From the NCBI GenBank assembly GCA_013423385.1, contig BLZA01000017.1, forward strand, positions 992,001-1,056,000: a DNA stretch of 64,000 bases, given 5' to 3'. The stretch comes from Naganishia liquefaciens. Lineage: Eukaryota; Basidiomycota; Tremellomycetes; Filobasidiales; Filobasidiaceae. The position numbers and the translations under genes are program-made. How positions within the stretch are numbered: the first letter of the stretch is position 1; each line of letters opens with the position of its first letter. The notes beneath the pieces are model-generated. The model was not told the DNA's origin, did no database searches, and worked only from the letters and a program-made list of their open reading frames with translations. Shown piece by piece: positions 25,639 through 35,892 of the stretch.

Positions 25639-27395
25639 ATGCGACCGTCTTTTCCCCGTCTGACGGAGCTCGCACCCAGCTTGCGGCAAATCCTGCACAG
25701 AGCTGCCATAGATGGCCCTTCGCAAAATTCGACTACAATTCAGGGATGGATCAAGTCTATCCGAGCGCACAAGCGTGTCGCTTTCATTGAGATTACCGAC
25801 GGGACGACAAGCGAGACTTTGCAAGCCGTGATCAAGAGCAAGGGCAAAGGTGTTGAAGATGCCGACCTGACCGGATCCGTGGCGGGGTAGGTAGGTTTAT
25901 GGTGTTTGGTTTGATTGCTGTACCTTGTACTCATTCGAAAAATGAACTCTCGTCATATAATCAGTCTGAGCACCGGTGCCAGTGTCAAACTGCAAGGACA
26001 ACTTCAGAAGAGCAAAGGGTCCGGTCAAGCATACGAGTTGCTTGTCGACCAGCTCGCGGTTTTGGGATCATGCGGCTCGGTAAGCGTCGCGGTCTCTGAC
26101 TCTAGACGTAACTGGAACTCACATCGCGCCTGGACATTCAGTCATATCCCATTCAGAAGAAACATCTTCCACCAGATGTTCTCAGGGACCATGCACATCT
26201 GAGATTCAGGACCAGTCAAATAGCTAGCACTTTGCGGCTGCGAGATACGATGATGCGCGAATGGCATGAATATTTCGAGGTCAGCTCCATTAGCGTGTGT
26301 CTGGCTCGGTGTGACTGACAACGGATCTGTCGTGCGCAGAGTCGCGATTTCCTCTTCATACACACTCCAGTGTTGACAAGCTCCGATTGCGAAGGCGCAG
26401 GAGAGACATTTCGCGTGACAACAGATCCCATACCGCCAGCATTGCCGTCGACATCGCCGAACAGCCCGCCGGCGACATCGCCCGCCTTCTTCCCATCGTC
26501 TGCCTATCTGACCGTATCGTCACAGCTTCATCTTGAAGCCCCGACGCATGCCGTCTCACGAACCTACACCCTATCGCCGACATTCCGAGCCGAACCCTCC
26601 GCGACCTCGAGGCATCTGGCAGAATTTTATATGTTGGAAGCCGAAGTGGCCTTTGTCGAGACCTTGGATCAGCTGATGAGCACCGTCGAGGACGGTATTC
26701 GTACGGTGTTACAGGGATTGGTCTATGATGGCCGGAAGAGGTCATCGAAAGCAAAAGAGGATCTACGCGTAATCGACTACAGCCTTCAGCAAGACCGAGA
26801 AGAACAGACAAACCGGCAATCAGCCAGTCCTCCGATACCGGATGAAGTAGAATCGATAGTTCTGTTGCACCAATATGCGGACACGCCGTTCACTAGGATC
26901 ACTTACACGGAAGCTGTCTCGATTCTGCAAGAACGACATTCAGTGTCTCCGTTCGAGCACGTACCGGAGTGGGGCGCAAGTCTACAGACGGAGCACGAGA
27001 AATACCTCGCCGGTGAAAAGTTTGGTGCACCCGTCTTTGTTACCGACTATCCGCAAGCATTGAAGCCGTTCTACATGCGGCTCAACGATGAAGCCTCTAC
27101 TCACTCCACGCCGTCTCCAACGGTCGCATGCTTTGACCTTCTCGTTCCCGGCATCGGGGAACTTGTCGGCGGTTCCTTGCGAGAGGAACGCCTGGAACAT
27201 CTCGAGCGAGCAATAGCCCACGCCGGATTGGAACAGGAAGCATATGACTGGTATCTCGATCTTCGGCGATTCGGCAGTGTCAAGCACGGCGGTTGGGGCA
27301 TGGGCTGGGAGCGATTCGTGTGTTGGGTCACGGGCGTGGGTAACATCAGGGATGTTGTAGCCTTCCCGAGGTGGAAAGGAAATTGTAAATACTAG
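25639..27395 (+). CDS. Asparaginyl-tRNA synthetase, mitochondrial type
   Basis: Exons 25639-25886, 25965-26079, 26142-26279 and 26340-27395 give 518 residues. It charges tRNA-Asn. An OB-fold anticodon-binding domain comes first ([32 protein letters not shown]), then the class II catalytic core: [33 protein letters not shown], motif 2 ([23 protein letters not shown]) and motif 3 ([14 protein letters not shown]). The length and the short N-terminus match the organellar NARS2/Slm5 branch rather than the cytosolic enzyme. The N-terminus is basic and could act as a presequence. Asp versus Asn specificity is judged from overall resemblance only. Confidence 0.88.
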
Positions 27396-28160
27396 GCGAG
27401 TTCCATGCCGAGAAACAGAACTTGCTGGTAGTACATTGTTGTTGCTCAGTGTGCATGCTTTGGCAGAGTCAACTTTAGAACGTTGTTCAATGTGCATGCT
27501 CTGGCAGAGTCAAGTGTAGAACGGAACTTCCTGAGAACTGCCTCGAATCCGGGGATACGATAGGACGACGGGGACTTCAAGCTGATGCCCCATGCGATAT
27601 GATTCTCAGTGGCAAATACGAAAAAGCGATCGGCCTCAAATCTCCTATCGCCCTTGGCGATGCCGGGATCCTTGTCTTTGATCAATATCGTCGCCTCAAC
27701 GCCATGCATGGCAGCATTTGCGCATACTGGATCTCTGCTGCCTTTCCCTCGATACAGCATGCCAGCGATCCGCAATTCCAGCGTCGGTCTCAAGCCTTGC
27801 TTCAGTCTCTCCGAATTGGCTGCAAATCGCGGCATTTTGCATCGGTATGAATTCTGGCGGCCCCTTCTTGCCGTCCTTGACCTCTGTGAGCGCAATTACT
27901 GATTGGTGATCCGCTGCGTGTCTTTAGTCCCCCCTCTGGTACACAAGGTATGTCGGACACAACATCAAGCTCGGGGCTGGCGGATCGCTCGCACGATTCT
28001 CGGCAACACTAATGGATGTGGTCTTCGCTTAGCGGAGGAAGGATCAAAGTCGTCGTGGTCAAGTAGTTCGAAAGGCAGTCTCAACGTTTTGTATAGGGAA
28101 CTCTCTCAGCAAACATCAAACAATGGGATCTTCGGTCATGGCAGAACTCCTGGAGATCGC
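27396..28160. other. Intergenic with a small tandem duplication
   Basis: It holds the duplication listed at 27440-27522 and probably the 5' region of the next gene. The plus-strand frame used by that gene stays open back to 27903 but has no ATG there. Confidence 0.35.
27440..27522. repeat. Two-copy tandem duplication of about 41-42 bp
   Basis: Bases 27440-27481 and 27482-27522 repeat each other with a few differences; both contain GTGCATGCT, TGGCAGAGTCAA and TAGAAC. It lies just 3' of the AsnRS stop codon. Confidence 0.75.
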
Positions 28161-30232
28161 ATGGCGACAAGTGAAAGAATGGGCGAAGAACTGGAGACGA
28201 TAAAGAGTAGTAACGCGTTGAAAATATCAACACCAGGGAATGGGATACATGCAACAGTTACAGGATTGCTATCGAATGAAAGCATGGATGATGACGCTTC
28301 GGTCGGAGGGTGTCACAATCTCACGGAAACAGAGGGAGAAAGGCAAGAATCGCTGATTCAGGATGTGCCTTCCGTTGGCGGCATCGCAGCTCGCAATGGC
28401 GAGCATGAATCAGCTGACTTCAGGCCACGCTTGCCGGATTGGCTTCAACAAGCTATGCGCAGGAGGAACTGCCGTGAACGTCTTCCAGCACATGAACAGT
28501 CAGTCACGCCTGAAGTTTATCTTACGCAAACCGCCGTCTCCGGACACCAGAGCTTTGAAAAACAGCACACACCAGGACGTAAGATTGGCGTAGCTTGTGA
28601 CAATCAACCGGTGACGCAGATCACGAATGAACCTGCAATGTCTTATACAGGAGAGCATGTTGGAGATGGAATCACTTCACCGCCTTCGCTGTCGTATTCC
28701 AGGTACACGACGCCGGAAAACCTCTCAGCCAACTGGCCTTTGTCTTCCCCTATTCCTCCTTCTTCTACAGGTTTCGTACCATTCAAGACTCCTGGCCCGC
28801 ATATCGCACGAAGATCAAAGGAACGGAACATGCGTAGCCCCTTCATGCCAAGAGCAGCCTCACCGACTCCAGCGTTCAGTTGCAAGGGCTTTCGCCCTTC
28901 CAGTCGCATGACCTCTGTGGACATCGAGCCGATCCCGTTCAGTCGTCCACCCGTGCAACGCTTAGACGACTTTGCGCCGCCGAACAAGTATTCCGCAAAT
29001 CCTAGAAGAGAACTTCGCCTCCGATCTGCAATCAACTTGCCGACCATCGAGGAAACGCCTTATGAGACCTGGTTGACTTCGCCTTCACCGATATCGCTGG
29101 AGCACTTGCGCTCAGTGCCACAATGCGCAGAGCAATATCGACATTCGCGGGACTGTGGCCTCGGACAGGAGCGTCAGCTATTGCAGGTGTCAAACGGAAC
29201 TTCGGACGACATCGAACAATCGCACATGTATCAGGAGCATGCGCCCTCACCGACAAGGCGTTCCGACGTCATGCTACCGCTTTACGAGGGATACTCTATG
29301 AAGGCAGATGATCATACCAACCCCGAGGGAAACCTCAACATGCCTTCAGCGCCATTGCGGGATGTCACTGAATCTGCATCAGGCAACTCACTTGGCCAAG
29401 AGCTTTGGAGTATAAAGCAACAGCTTCTGGACGATTGTCCGCATGACCAGGCTCCCTCGATAGATACCTTCCACAGATCAAGTTCGGCACTGAATGATAT
29501 CGAACAAAGCTTCAGCTACAGCGTGGGTACTGCTCAAGGGTGCGGAGATACGTCAGAAGGCCCATCCGACATGGAGATCATGGACATCGAGGCGTTGGAG
29601 GCGCTAGCTGCTGCTGCTGCTTTTGAAGGTTCTCTCAACGCCAGTGTCGATAGTAACGCAACTGAAGCTCGCGAAGGAGGCCGTCCGAAGAGCTCCATGG
29701 TTTATCCTTCGAACAATCGGGCACGAGGGGCAATTATTGAAGAGGTAAGCTTCCTGGGTTTGCTCCCAGGATTCCGCTTACCATCGCCTGATGCATGCGT
29801 ATCGTAATAGCATGAGCTTTGCTCGGGCAACGTACAACAAAAGACCGGCATTATATCTCTTTCGCTGATGCAATTGCAAGACAAAACCTGCCACTTGGTT
29901 CGGAAGAGACTGTCGATCTCGACAAAGCCAAGATGACGGGCAATGTCCATCCTCGGCAGCAGACGGAAGATCTAGAATCCATCGCATCTATTGGAGACCC
30001 CGACTTACACGCTACTCGTGGAAATGTAGACGTCGATAAGGAGAATCGCAGTGTTTCAGACGAACGCGAGTCTTATCGGCAGAAGAGTATGCAAAGCGCG
30101 GAAGGTGGAAGCTCAATCGGCGGCGGCCCTGGCTCACTTCGCGACGACACGCCATACGATTCCGCCTGCATGATGACGGATGATGGACCTTACCCCGGAT
30201 TTGACGTCTACATCGATACAGATTGCCGATGA
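28161..30232 (+). CDS. Orphan Ser/Pro-rich disordered protein
   Basis: No family recognised. A long open frame runs from 27903; the first in-frame ATG is at 28161 (MATSERMGEELE), though coding-like sequence lies upstream, so the true start may be in an unseen 5' exon. The product is polar and low-complexity, with short ordered-looking islands (TGFVPFKTPGPHI, INLPTIEETPYETWL, a helical IMDIEALEALAAAAAFEG). Two 3' splices compete: canonical GTAAGC at 29745 to TAG at 29810, giving a 41-residue tail; or GTTTGC at 29758 to AG at 29816, giving a 138-residue acidic tail ending at 30232. The coordinates use the second. Confidence 0.5.
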
Positions 30233-30326
30233 TAGAGTACTGGCGAAAAGAGTTGTATAGGTCTGCATGGAATTGTTACTATACAGATGCCATTTTGCTG
30301 GTATCCAAAGCTTAATCGACCCTTGC

Positions 30327-33300
30327 CTATCGCTTCTTGTTGGGAGGCTTTGCGCTCTTGCTCTTCTTCAAACGCTGGCCAGCATTGAAGGACGATACGG
30401 CGGGAAGCTCACGGCCCAAGTCGTCCTCTTTCTTGACAGCGTAGATTCGAACCTGAGTATAGGTATATGATAAGCATGGCACTACAGCGAGAGGGGAAAC
30501 AAGACTTACGATCCAGTTCTCGGAGGTGAATGCTTCCTCTGCACAAGTGAACAAGGAAGATTCGTCAGAGATACCACCTAGACAAAATCGACCCGACATA
30601 CCGATAGTGTCGAGCTGGATAGGATCATTCGGGATGACTTGCTGTCGTACCCGGTCAACAGCTTGACCTCCACCGAACAATTCCGAGAATCTTCCGCGGA
30701 AGCGACCGTCAGACATGGAAATGGCGGTCGCATCACAATCGACGTACCGGTAGTAAGACATTTTATACATCAGGCTTTCCTTCATCGTCTTTGAGCTGGA
30801 TGGGATGAGCAGATATCAGCGCTTTGATCTCGCGTTCGCATCGGCCGAACTCACGCCTGAGCGTCGACTTTGTACTCGCCCCGGTTGGTAAAGTAGTTCG
30901 ATTCCTTGATCTCATCGGGCCAAACACCTTGCGAGATTCGGACCATCCACAAGAACTTGTTGATGTCGTCTCTGCGGAAGATAAATTTGGCATCATGAGT
31001 ATACAGGCCGAGATCGTTTAGGAGTGCGACGTACCCGCTGTATCCGAGCAGACCACCAAAGATGACAAGAATGTAATCGACATCGTGCTTTCGCAAGATG
31101 GGGTATGCCACCGCTTCATTGCTGGCCATCGCCTTTCCGACCGTGGCGATATGTGCTGGAAGCGACGGAACATCAGTGACCGCGTGGAGGAGGAAGAATG
31201 GTAAACCAACTGTTGTTCCACGTATTGTTGTCGACAATCGTCGGTCGATCGGCCATACCGGCGATCTGGTACCCATAGTCCCACCAACTCATAACAACTG
31301 CATCCTCCTTGGTGTTCTGCCTGAGCCAATAGTATGCCTCTCGGAAGTCATCGATGATATGCTGGCTGCCGTCGGCGCCTCGCGAAGCCAGCACGACCGA
31401 AGGCGAAGAGTAGGCATTCGAGGTGACCCAAGTGCAGTGGTACACGAACATGACCAGGGCACCGATGAGCGGCAAGATGACGACGAATCGGGTATCGAGA
31501 GAATAGATGCCCTTCTTGATCGACTTTGCCAAGTCAGCTTTTTTATCAGCGGATGCGGCCTTCTTTGCCTTGGTCTTGCTGATGGTCGCGTCGACTTCAG
31601 CTGCGAGGCTGCCGGTGATGGGTGCCGCGTCGTCATCGACCTCGGGCACAGTCGGGTCGAGGTAAGTCGTCAGAAGCCTGGAGAAGGCCATGGCGGCGGA
31701 GACACTGCAGAATGATCGTGAGCCCAAGTCGGTGGACAAGTACACATGATCACTTACCAGACGACAGGAGTAATGACCAGCATCAATCGTACCATGACGC
31801 CCGCAAAGTAGGAACTGAGGACGGCGTAGATGATGATGAAGACGTGTTCGTCGCGAAGTTCTCGGAAGCACAGGTAGACACCGGCGGGGAAGAGGAAGAT
31901 GAGCATCTCCAGATCGAAGAAGAAGGACGGCCATGCGGTCGGCTGATGTTCAGAGACCGAGGCAATGATGGGGACTATCAAGAATGGCGTCAGAATTTTG
32001 ACACCACCTCGGGCTCTGGGAAAGGAACTTACTGTGCACCTTGGCATATCCGGTATCCCAAAGCGAGTAGAATCGACCGGTCCAGGGCGCGATGAATCCG
32101 GTCGAGGTCAAGATGACCAGGACGACGAGGGCAATGATGAAGGCGACAATGACGAATGCTCGTAGGAGGGATTGGAATTGCTTGCCGGGGACGAGCTTTC
32201 GCACGGTTTCGACAAAGGCAACGAGCTGAAGCAGACCAAAGACGCCTAAACTCGGGAAGACGATGAGTGTGGCTCGCGATGAAAAGTACAGCACGTACCG
32301 AGTGCGGCCATGTGCTCGCTCGTTCGCACAGGCAGGAAACCAACAAAGGGAACCTGCATAGATGCCAAGGTACCGATCACATACCACGTCGAATATGAGA
32401 TGTAAATCTTGTGGGTGAAACGACCCATCAAGACGAGCACGAACGCGTGAAGCGGGATCATATTCGTGATGAAGACGTATCCTCCCCAGGCGGCGACCAT
32501 ATAGCCGTAAAAGAGGGCCGCGAGCACGCCCCACATGGCAGAGCCTTGTTTAACGGCGCGGATCCAGAGGTAAAAGGTATACATGAGGAGGAAGATGGCG
32601 ATAGCTTCGTTGTCATACGAGCCGGCGACGGATCGCGAGATGTAGCCTAGAGCGTAACGATGAGCTAAGCGCTGGTAGGACTTGGTGGGCCATCATTTAC
32701 TTACCCGGCACGATACCGATAAACGCCGCTGCCAGCAGACCTGTCGATTCGTCTGCCATCTCACAAGTAAACCTTTCCAGAGGATCAGCATCAAAGGTCC
32801 CCTCAAGCCCACAAATCACTCACAGATATGTCGCAATCGCAGTCAGGCCTGAGAAGGCGGGCGCAAGCATGACACAGATATTCCGGATATCCACGGGGAA
32901 GTTCAACCAGTGCAGGACATTGTAGATAACACCCGAGGTGACCATAAGCCCCGGAAAGACGGTTGTGCCCACGGGACGTCCGAGCGGGTACCATGCGGCC
33001 GGGTCGAACCAGTTCCAGAATTCCTGGAGAAGGGGAGGGCATTTTAGCGCTGCGGGGATGGGGAAGGGACGGACACGATCCGGGACTCACGTAGAATCCG
33101 TCTTTGGCGAGGACCTTGGTGGCTCGGCTGGAAGGCGCGAGTATGGGGCGTCAGTTTTAGGAATAACTGGTAGGACAGTGAGAATACTCACAAGTTGAAC
33201 CAAGGATCGCTAGAATCAGCGAAAATACCAAGTGTCAGCCCATCACTTCATCTCGAAATCCGTGGCCGCCTTCCCGTCTCCCGTTCGCCTCGACTTACAA

Positions 33301-33453
33301 CTCGTGGATAATACTCTCATGTCGAATAACGGCAAACAATCGACTTGCAATCGCCGCTGCGGAAATGACACCGAGGATGGTAAACTTGAGCAAGGCCGAG
33401 GTATTGGTGATGGTCTGTTTCGATACGTGTGGTATCGAATATGCGACGGCCAT
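30327..33453 (-). CDS. STT3: Oligosaccharyltransferase catalytic subunit Stt3
   Basis: Thirteen exons: 33453-33299, 33210-33193 (18 nt), 33127-33091 (37 nt), 33023-32824, 32772-32705, 32646-32299, 32245-32033, 31974-31758, 31704-31211, 31155-31035, 30971-30855, 30795-30510 and 30452-30327. They code 799 residues. Stt3 transfers the Glc3Man9GlcNAc2 glycan to Asn-X-Ser/Thr in the ER lumen. Visible: the first TM helix after the cytosolic start, the luminal DPWFNF (catalytic loop, usually DPWFNY), [11 protein letters not shown], many TM segments, and the diagnostic [11 protein letters not shown] motif followed by VDNNTWNN. The C-terminus is basic ([13 protein letters not shown]). A somewhat longer central Lys/Ala loop than in yeast (718 aa) explains the extra length. 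An AGCG tetranucleotide run lies upstream. Confidence 0.95.
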
Positions 33454-33513
33454 TCTGGGCGGAGAGGTTAGCCGTGTGCGGCTTCCGATAGAAGGGGTAG
33501 CTGTTGGGGACGA

Positions 33514-33536
33514 GAGCGAGCGAGCGAGCGAGCGAG
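33514..33536. repeat. AGCG tetranucleotide run
   Basis: Five to six consecutive AGCG/GCGA units about 60-80 bases upstream of the STT3 start codon. Confidence 0.8.
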
Positions 33537-33807
33537 GGTGGACATGGGTACGGATGAGTTGGATGATGAATCCACTGGATGCCCGCACGGACGCGGGTTA
33601 CACGACGCGGGCGATCGGGACGGCGCCCGAAGAAAAGATATGTACATGTTGTACACGTCAGACGGCTGAGACAGCTGCGGCGGTGCGGCAACTTGGATCC
33701 CTGAAGCCTGATATTGTGATACTAAACATGCCATAAGGCTTTGGAGAAGGCAAGAGTCGAGGCTGTAGGCAGTATTCCGTATCGTTGTCAGGTCCAGGTA
33801 TATCGAT

Positions 33808-34020
33808 GCGAGTCTTCAACCGATGACACCGTCGCCACGCTAGCTATCCACGCAGAACCGCACCTACGTGATTCACCGAGGTCCTAGCACTACCAGTCAT
33901 GAACGCCAGTCAGCTTAGAACACTGATAAATCACTGGTAGCGTCCAGTTCACTCTATAAAGACACAGGCGATATGCAGTCATCTCCCTAGATTCCTTGAT
34001 TCCTAAATTATTTGACAGGC
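33808..34020 (+). repeat. Diverged dispersed repeat, copy B
   Basis: Partner of 18536-18750 in opposite orientation. It begins with a GCGAG...CAACCGATGACA block shared with copy A, continues through GCACTACCAGTCATGAACGC and ends in AATTATTTGACAGG, which aligns with the AGATTTTTGAGAGG end of copy A. Confidence 0.7.
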
Positions 34021-34129
34021 TGACATAATGGCGAGGCAAGACACAGCATGAAGCATCTCAGGAGCCCACTATCCGGCAGCTCGTTCACGATGGTAGATTC
34101 GGCGGCTAGGCGCATCGTAGTCTCCATGA

Positions 34130-34330
34130 CCATGCGATAGGACGCACGTACCTTGGTACTGCTCGAACGGACCATAAGCAAAGCGCTGAAGCGATTGATA
34201 AGGTCGCTGGGAACCGAGGAAGAAGTGCCCGATGGAATGTGGAGATAAGCGCAGCGGTCCGGGGTCGTTCAAGACGAAAGGAGCAAATCACGGAATCGAC
34301 CCTTAGCTTTCGTGATACCGACAGGGGGGC
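34130..34330 (-). pseudogene. Decayed fragment of CSN7 (exon 3, possibly exon 2)
   Basis: On the minus strand, 34202-34130 matches CSN7 14652-14724 at about 57 of 73 positions by hand count. The translation LQRFAYGPFEQYQ corresponds to LLQLFAYGTFDQYQ, and the GTACGT splice donor falls at the same place. Most differences are at third codon positions. Further upstream, GRFRDLL around 34280-34310 resembles the GFGELL of exon 2. No other CSN7 exons follow, so this is a remnant rather than a gene. Confidence 0.55.
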
Positions 34331-34536
34331 TGAGAAAGCTGAGGGGCCGGAGAAACTGCAGTAAAAACGGACTTCGGATGCTTGATGCTGTCCATACTAT
34401 GCCAATATACATGCCGCGTCGATACAATCGGGTGTCTATGATACAAGTGTGGATGTAATGCGAGTGTTGCAAGGTATAAGGACCCCGCCAACGAAAGCCG
34501 GGGAAAGGTAGATAGCTCGACGTCCGCCGGTGGTCA

Positions 34537-35580
34537 TCATGTGTAGGCGGCTCCACCACTGAAACCCAGCCAGTTAGCCATGACACGCGATACACATATG
34601 AATGGTCACAAAACACTCACTCTGGCAGTCGTTCAATCTGGTACCGTCTCCTTGCGACATACATCAATGGCACACCGGGCACCTTTCGTATTCTTCGTCG
34701 CAGATCACGATCACACTGTTCCTCGCCGAATTCGTTAGCTCATTCGTGCGAGACAGAGAAGAGAGGCTGCCGGGGAGATGGACGTACGGTGGCGACGATG
34801 TAGCATTTCGAGACGGTCACTCGCTGGACGAGGCAGTCGTCTGCGTACGTTCCAGAGTCTACGTGAGGAAGAAGTTTGTATAAGTCGTTTTTTTTGCACA
34901 GTTCTCGCTGCGGGGCTGGACGTACGAGAGCACGGAAGCCTGTCAAACCGGGGATCTCTTGCGACTCTGCGCACCCAACGTCCATCAGCCTGCGTTTCTC
35001 CCAGTATTGGCGAAACAAAACTCACTTCAACGCCAGCCTATACTTGGGCCCCAGCTTTTCCAATTCTGCCAAGACGCAATCCGTCACCGTCGGAATGCAT
35101 TTCGCCATGAGGCAATCCATCATTCCCTGAACGAGCTCAATCTTGTTCTGGATGGAAAAGTTGATAAAGTTGGTATCGATCAAGATGCGGTAGGGCGGGC
35201 CGAGGGCGGTGTTGTGGGAAAGGAAGAGAGAGGCCGGAAGAGGGGTGCTAGAGTTGGGAGGCTTAGTCGGCCGAAGATAAGGAATTGACACCGCACGTAC
35301 ATCTTCTTCTTCTCCTCTGCCTTTTTCTCCGCTTCCACTTTTTTCGCGGCCTTTTCAATGTTCTCCTTTCTACGAGGGACAAGAAACATAGGATCAGCAA
35401 GGTGTTCCTGCGCGTGGCTCTCGCTAATCGCAGTAGAGGCAGGACGCACAATCTCGGATCACTCGGCTTCATCATCCGCTTCACGGTCGCAAACTTTCTC
35501 GTCTTGGCGGCTTTACCCTGTAAAAGGTGAATGAGTGGGCTGCCGTGTTCCACGCCAATGTGAGGATGTATACTCACCAT
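34537..35580 (-). CDS. FCF1: rRNA-processing PIN-domain nuclease Fcf1/Utp24
   Basis: Coding exons 35580-35578 (ATG only), 35517-35450, 35369-35301, 35247-35026, 34966-34926, 34858-34788, 34715-34621 and 34558-34537 give 196 residues (human FCF1 198). Fcf1 is the SSU processome nuclease needed for early pre-rRNA cleavages at the 5' end of 18S rRNA. The start GKAAKTRKFATVKRMM is conserved; PIN-domain acidic residues are in ILIDTNFINFS, DCVLAELEKLG, GTYADDCLVQR and CDRDLRRRIRK. The C-terminus RYQIERLPDGGAAYT is family-typical. The start codon is separated from the rest by an intron (GTGAGT directly after ATG). Confidence 0.95.
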
Positions 35581-35892
35581 GGTGAATGTCTGGAGGAATT
35601 CCTGTGATGGGTGGGATGCGGTACGGAACAAGTACGCTGTTCTTTTCGAGCTGATGATCCTGCCTCGACGCCCTGCATCACCTACCTTGACGGCGTTGCT
35701 GAAATCCCGGGGCACGTGACGCGGACATTTCCCCTTTTGATCTCCGCGTGTCTCATCTCGGCGGGATTCACGCCAGGTTCAAGCATCATCTATCTACACA
35801 AGACCGCCCTCCTGAATTCACACCAGCGCGTCATCTCCCTCGCATCTCACTCGCCCATCTTGTTGTCGTCTCGTCAAGCTAATTAACCCACC
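35581..35892. promoter_or_regulatory. Divergent promoter, FCF1 / KEN-box protein
   Basis: A 312-base spacer between opposed starts. No site was assigned. Confidence 0.45.

Larger units (their letters stand above)
33454..34536. other. Intergenic containing remnants of a duplicated segment
   Basis: It contains the STT3 promoter side (with the AGCG run near 33514-33536), dispersed repeat copy B, a CSN7-like fragment and the FCF1 3' region. No intact gene. Confidence 0.5.

Noticed and set aside
27446-27895. Minus-strand open frame of about 149 codons 3' of AsnRS
   Set aside because: No splice structure or family resemblance; it runs through the tandem duplication, and composition fits chance opening in GC-rich DNA.
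33808-34020. Reading the dispersed repeat as a transposon protein
   Set aside because: The short shared frame is interrupted differently in the two copies and has no transposase-like motif, so only the DNA-level repeat is reported.
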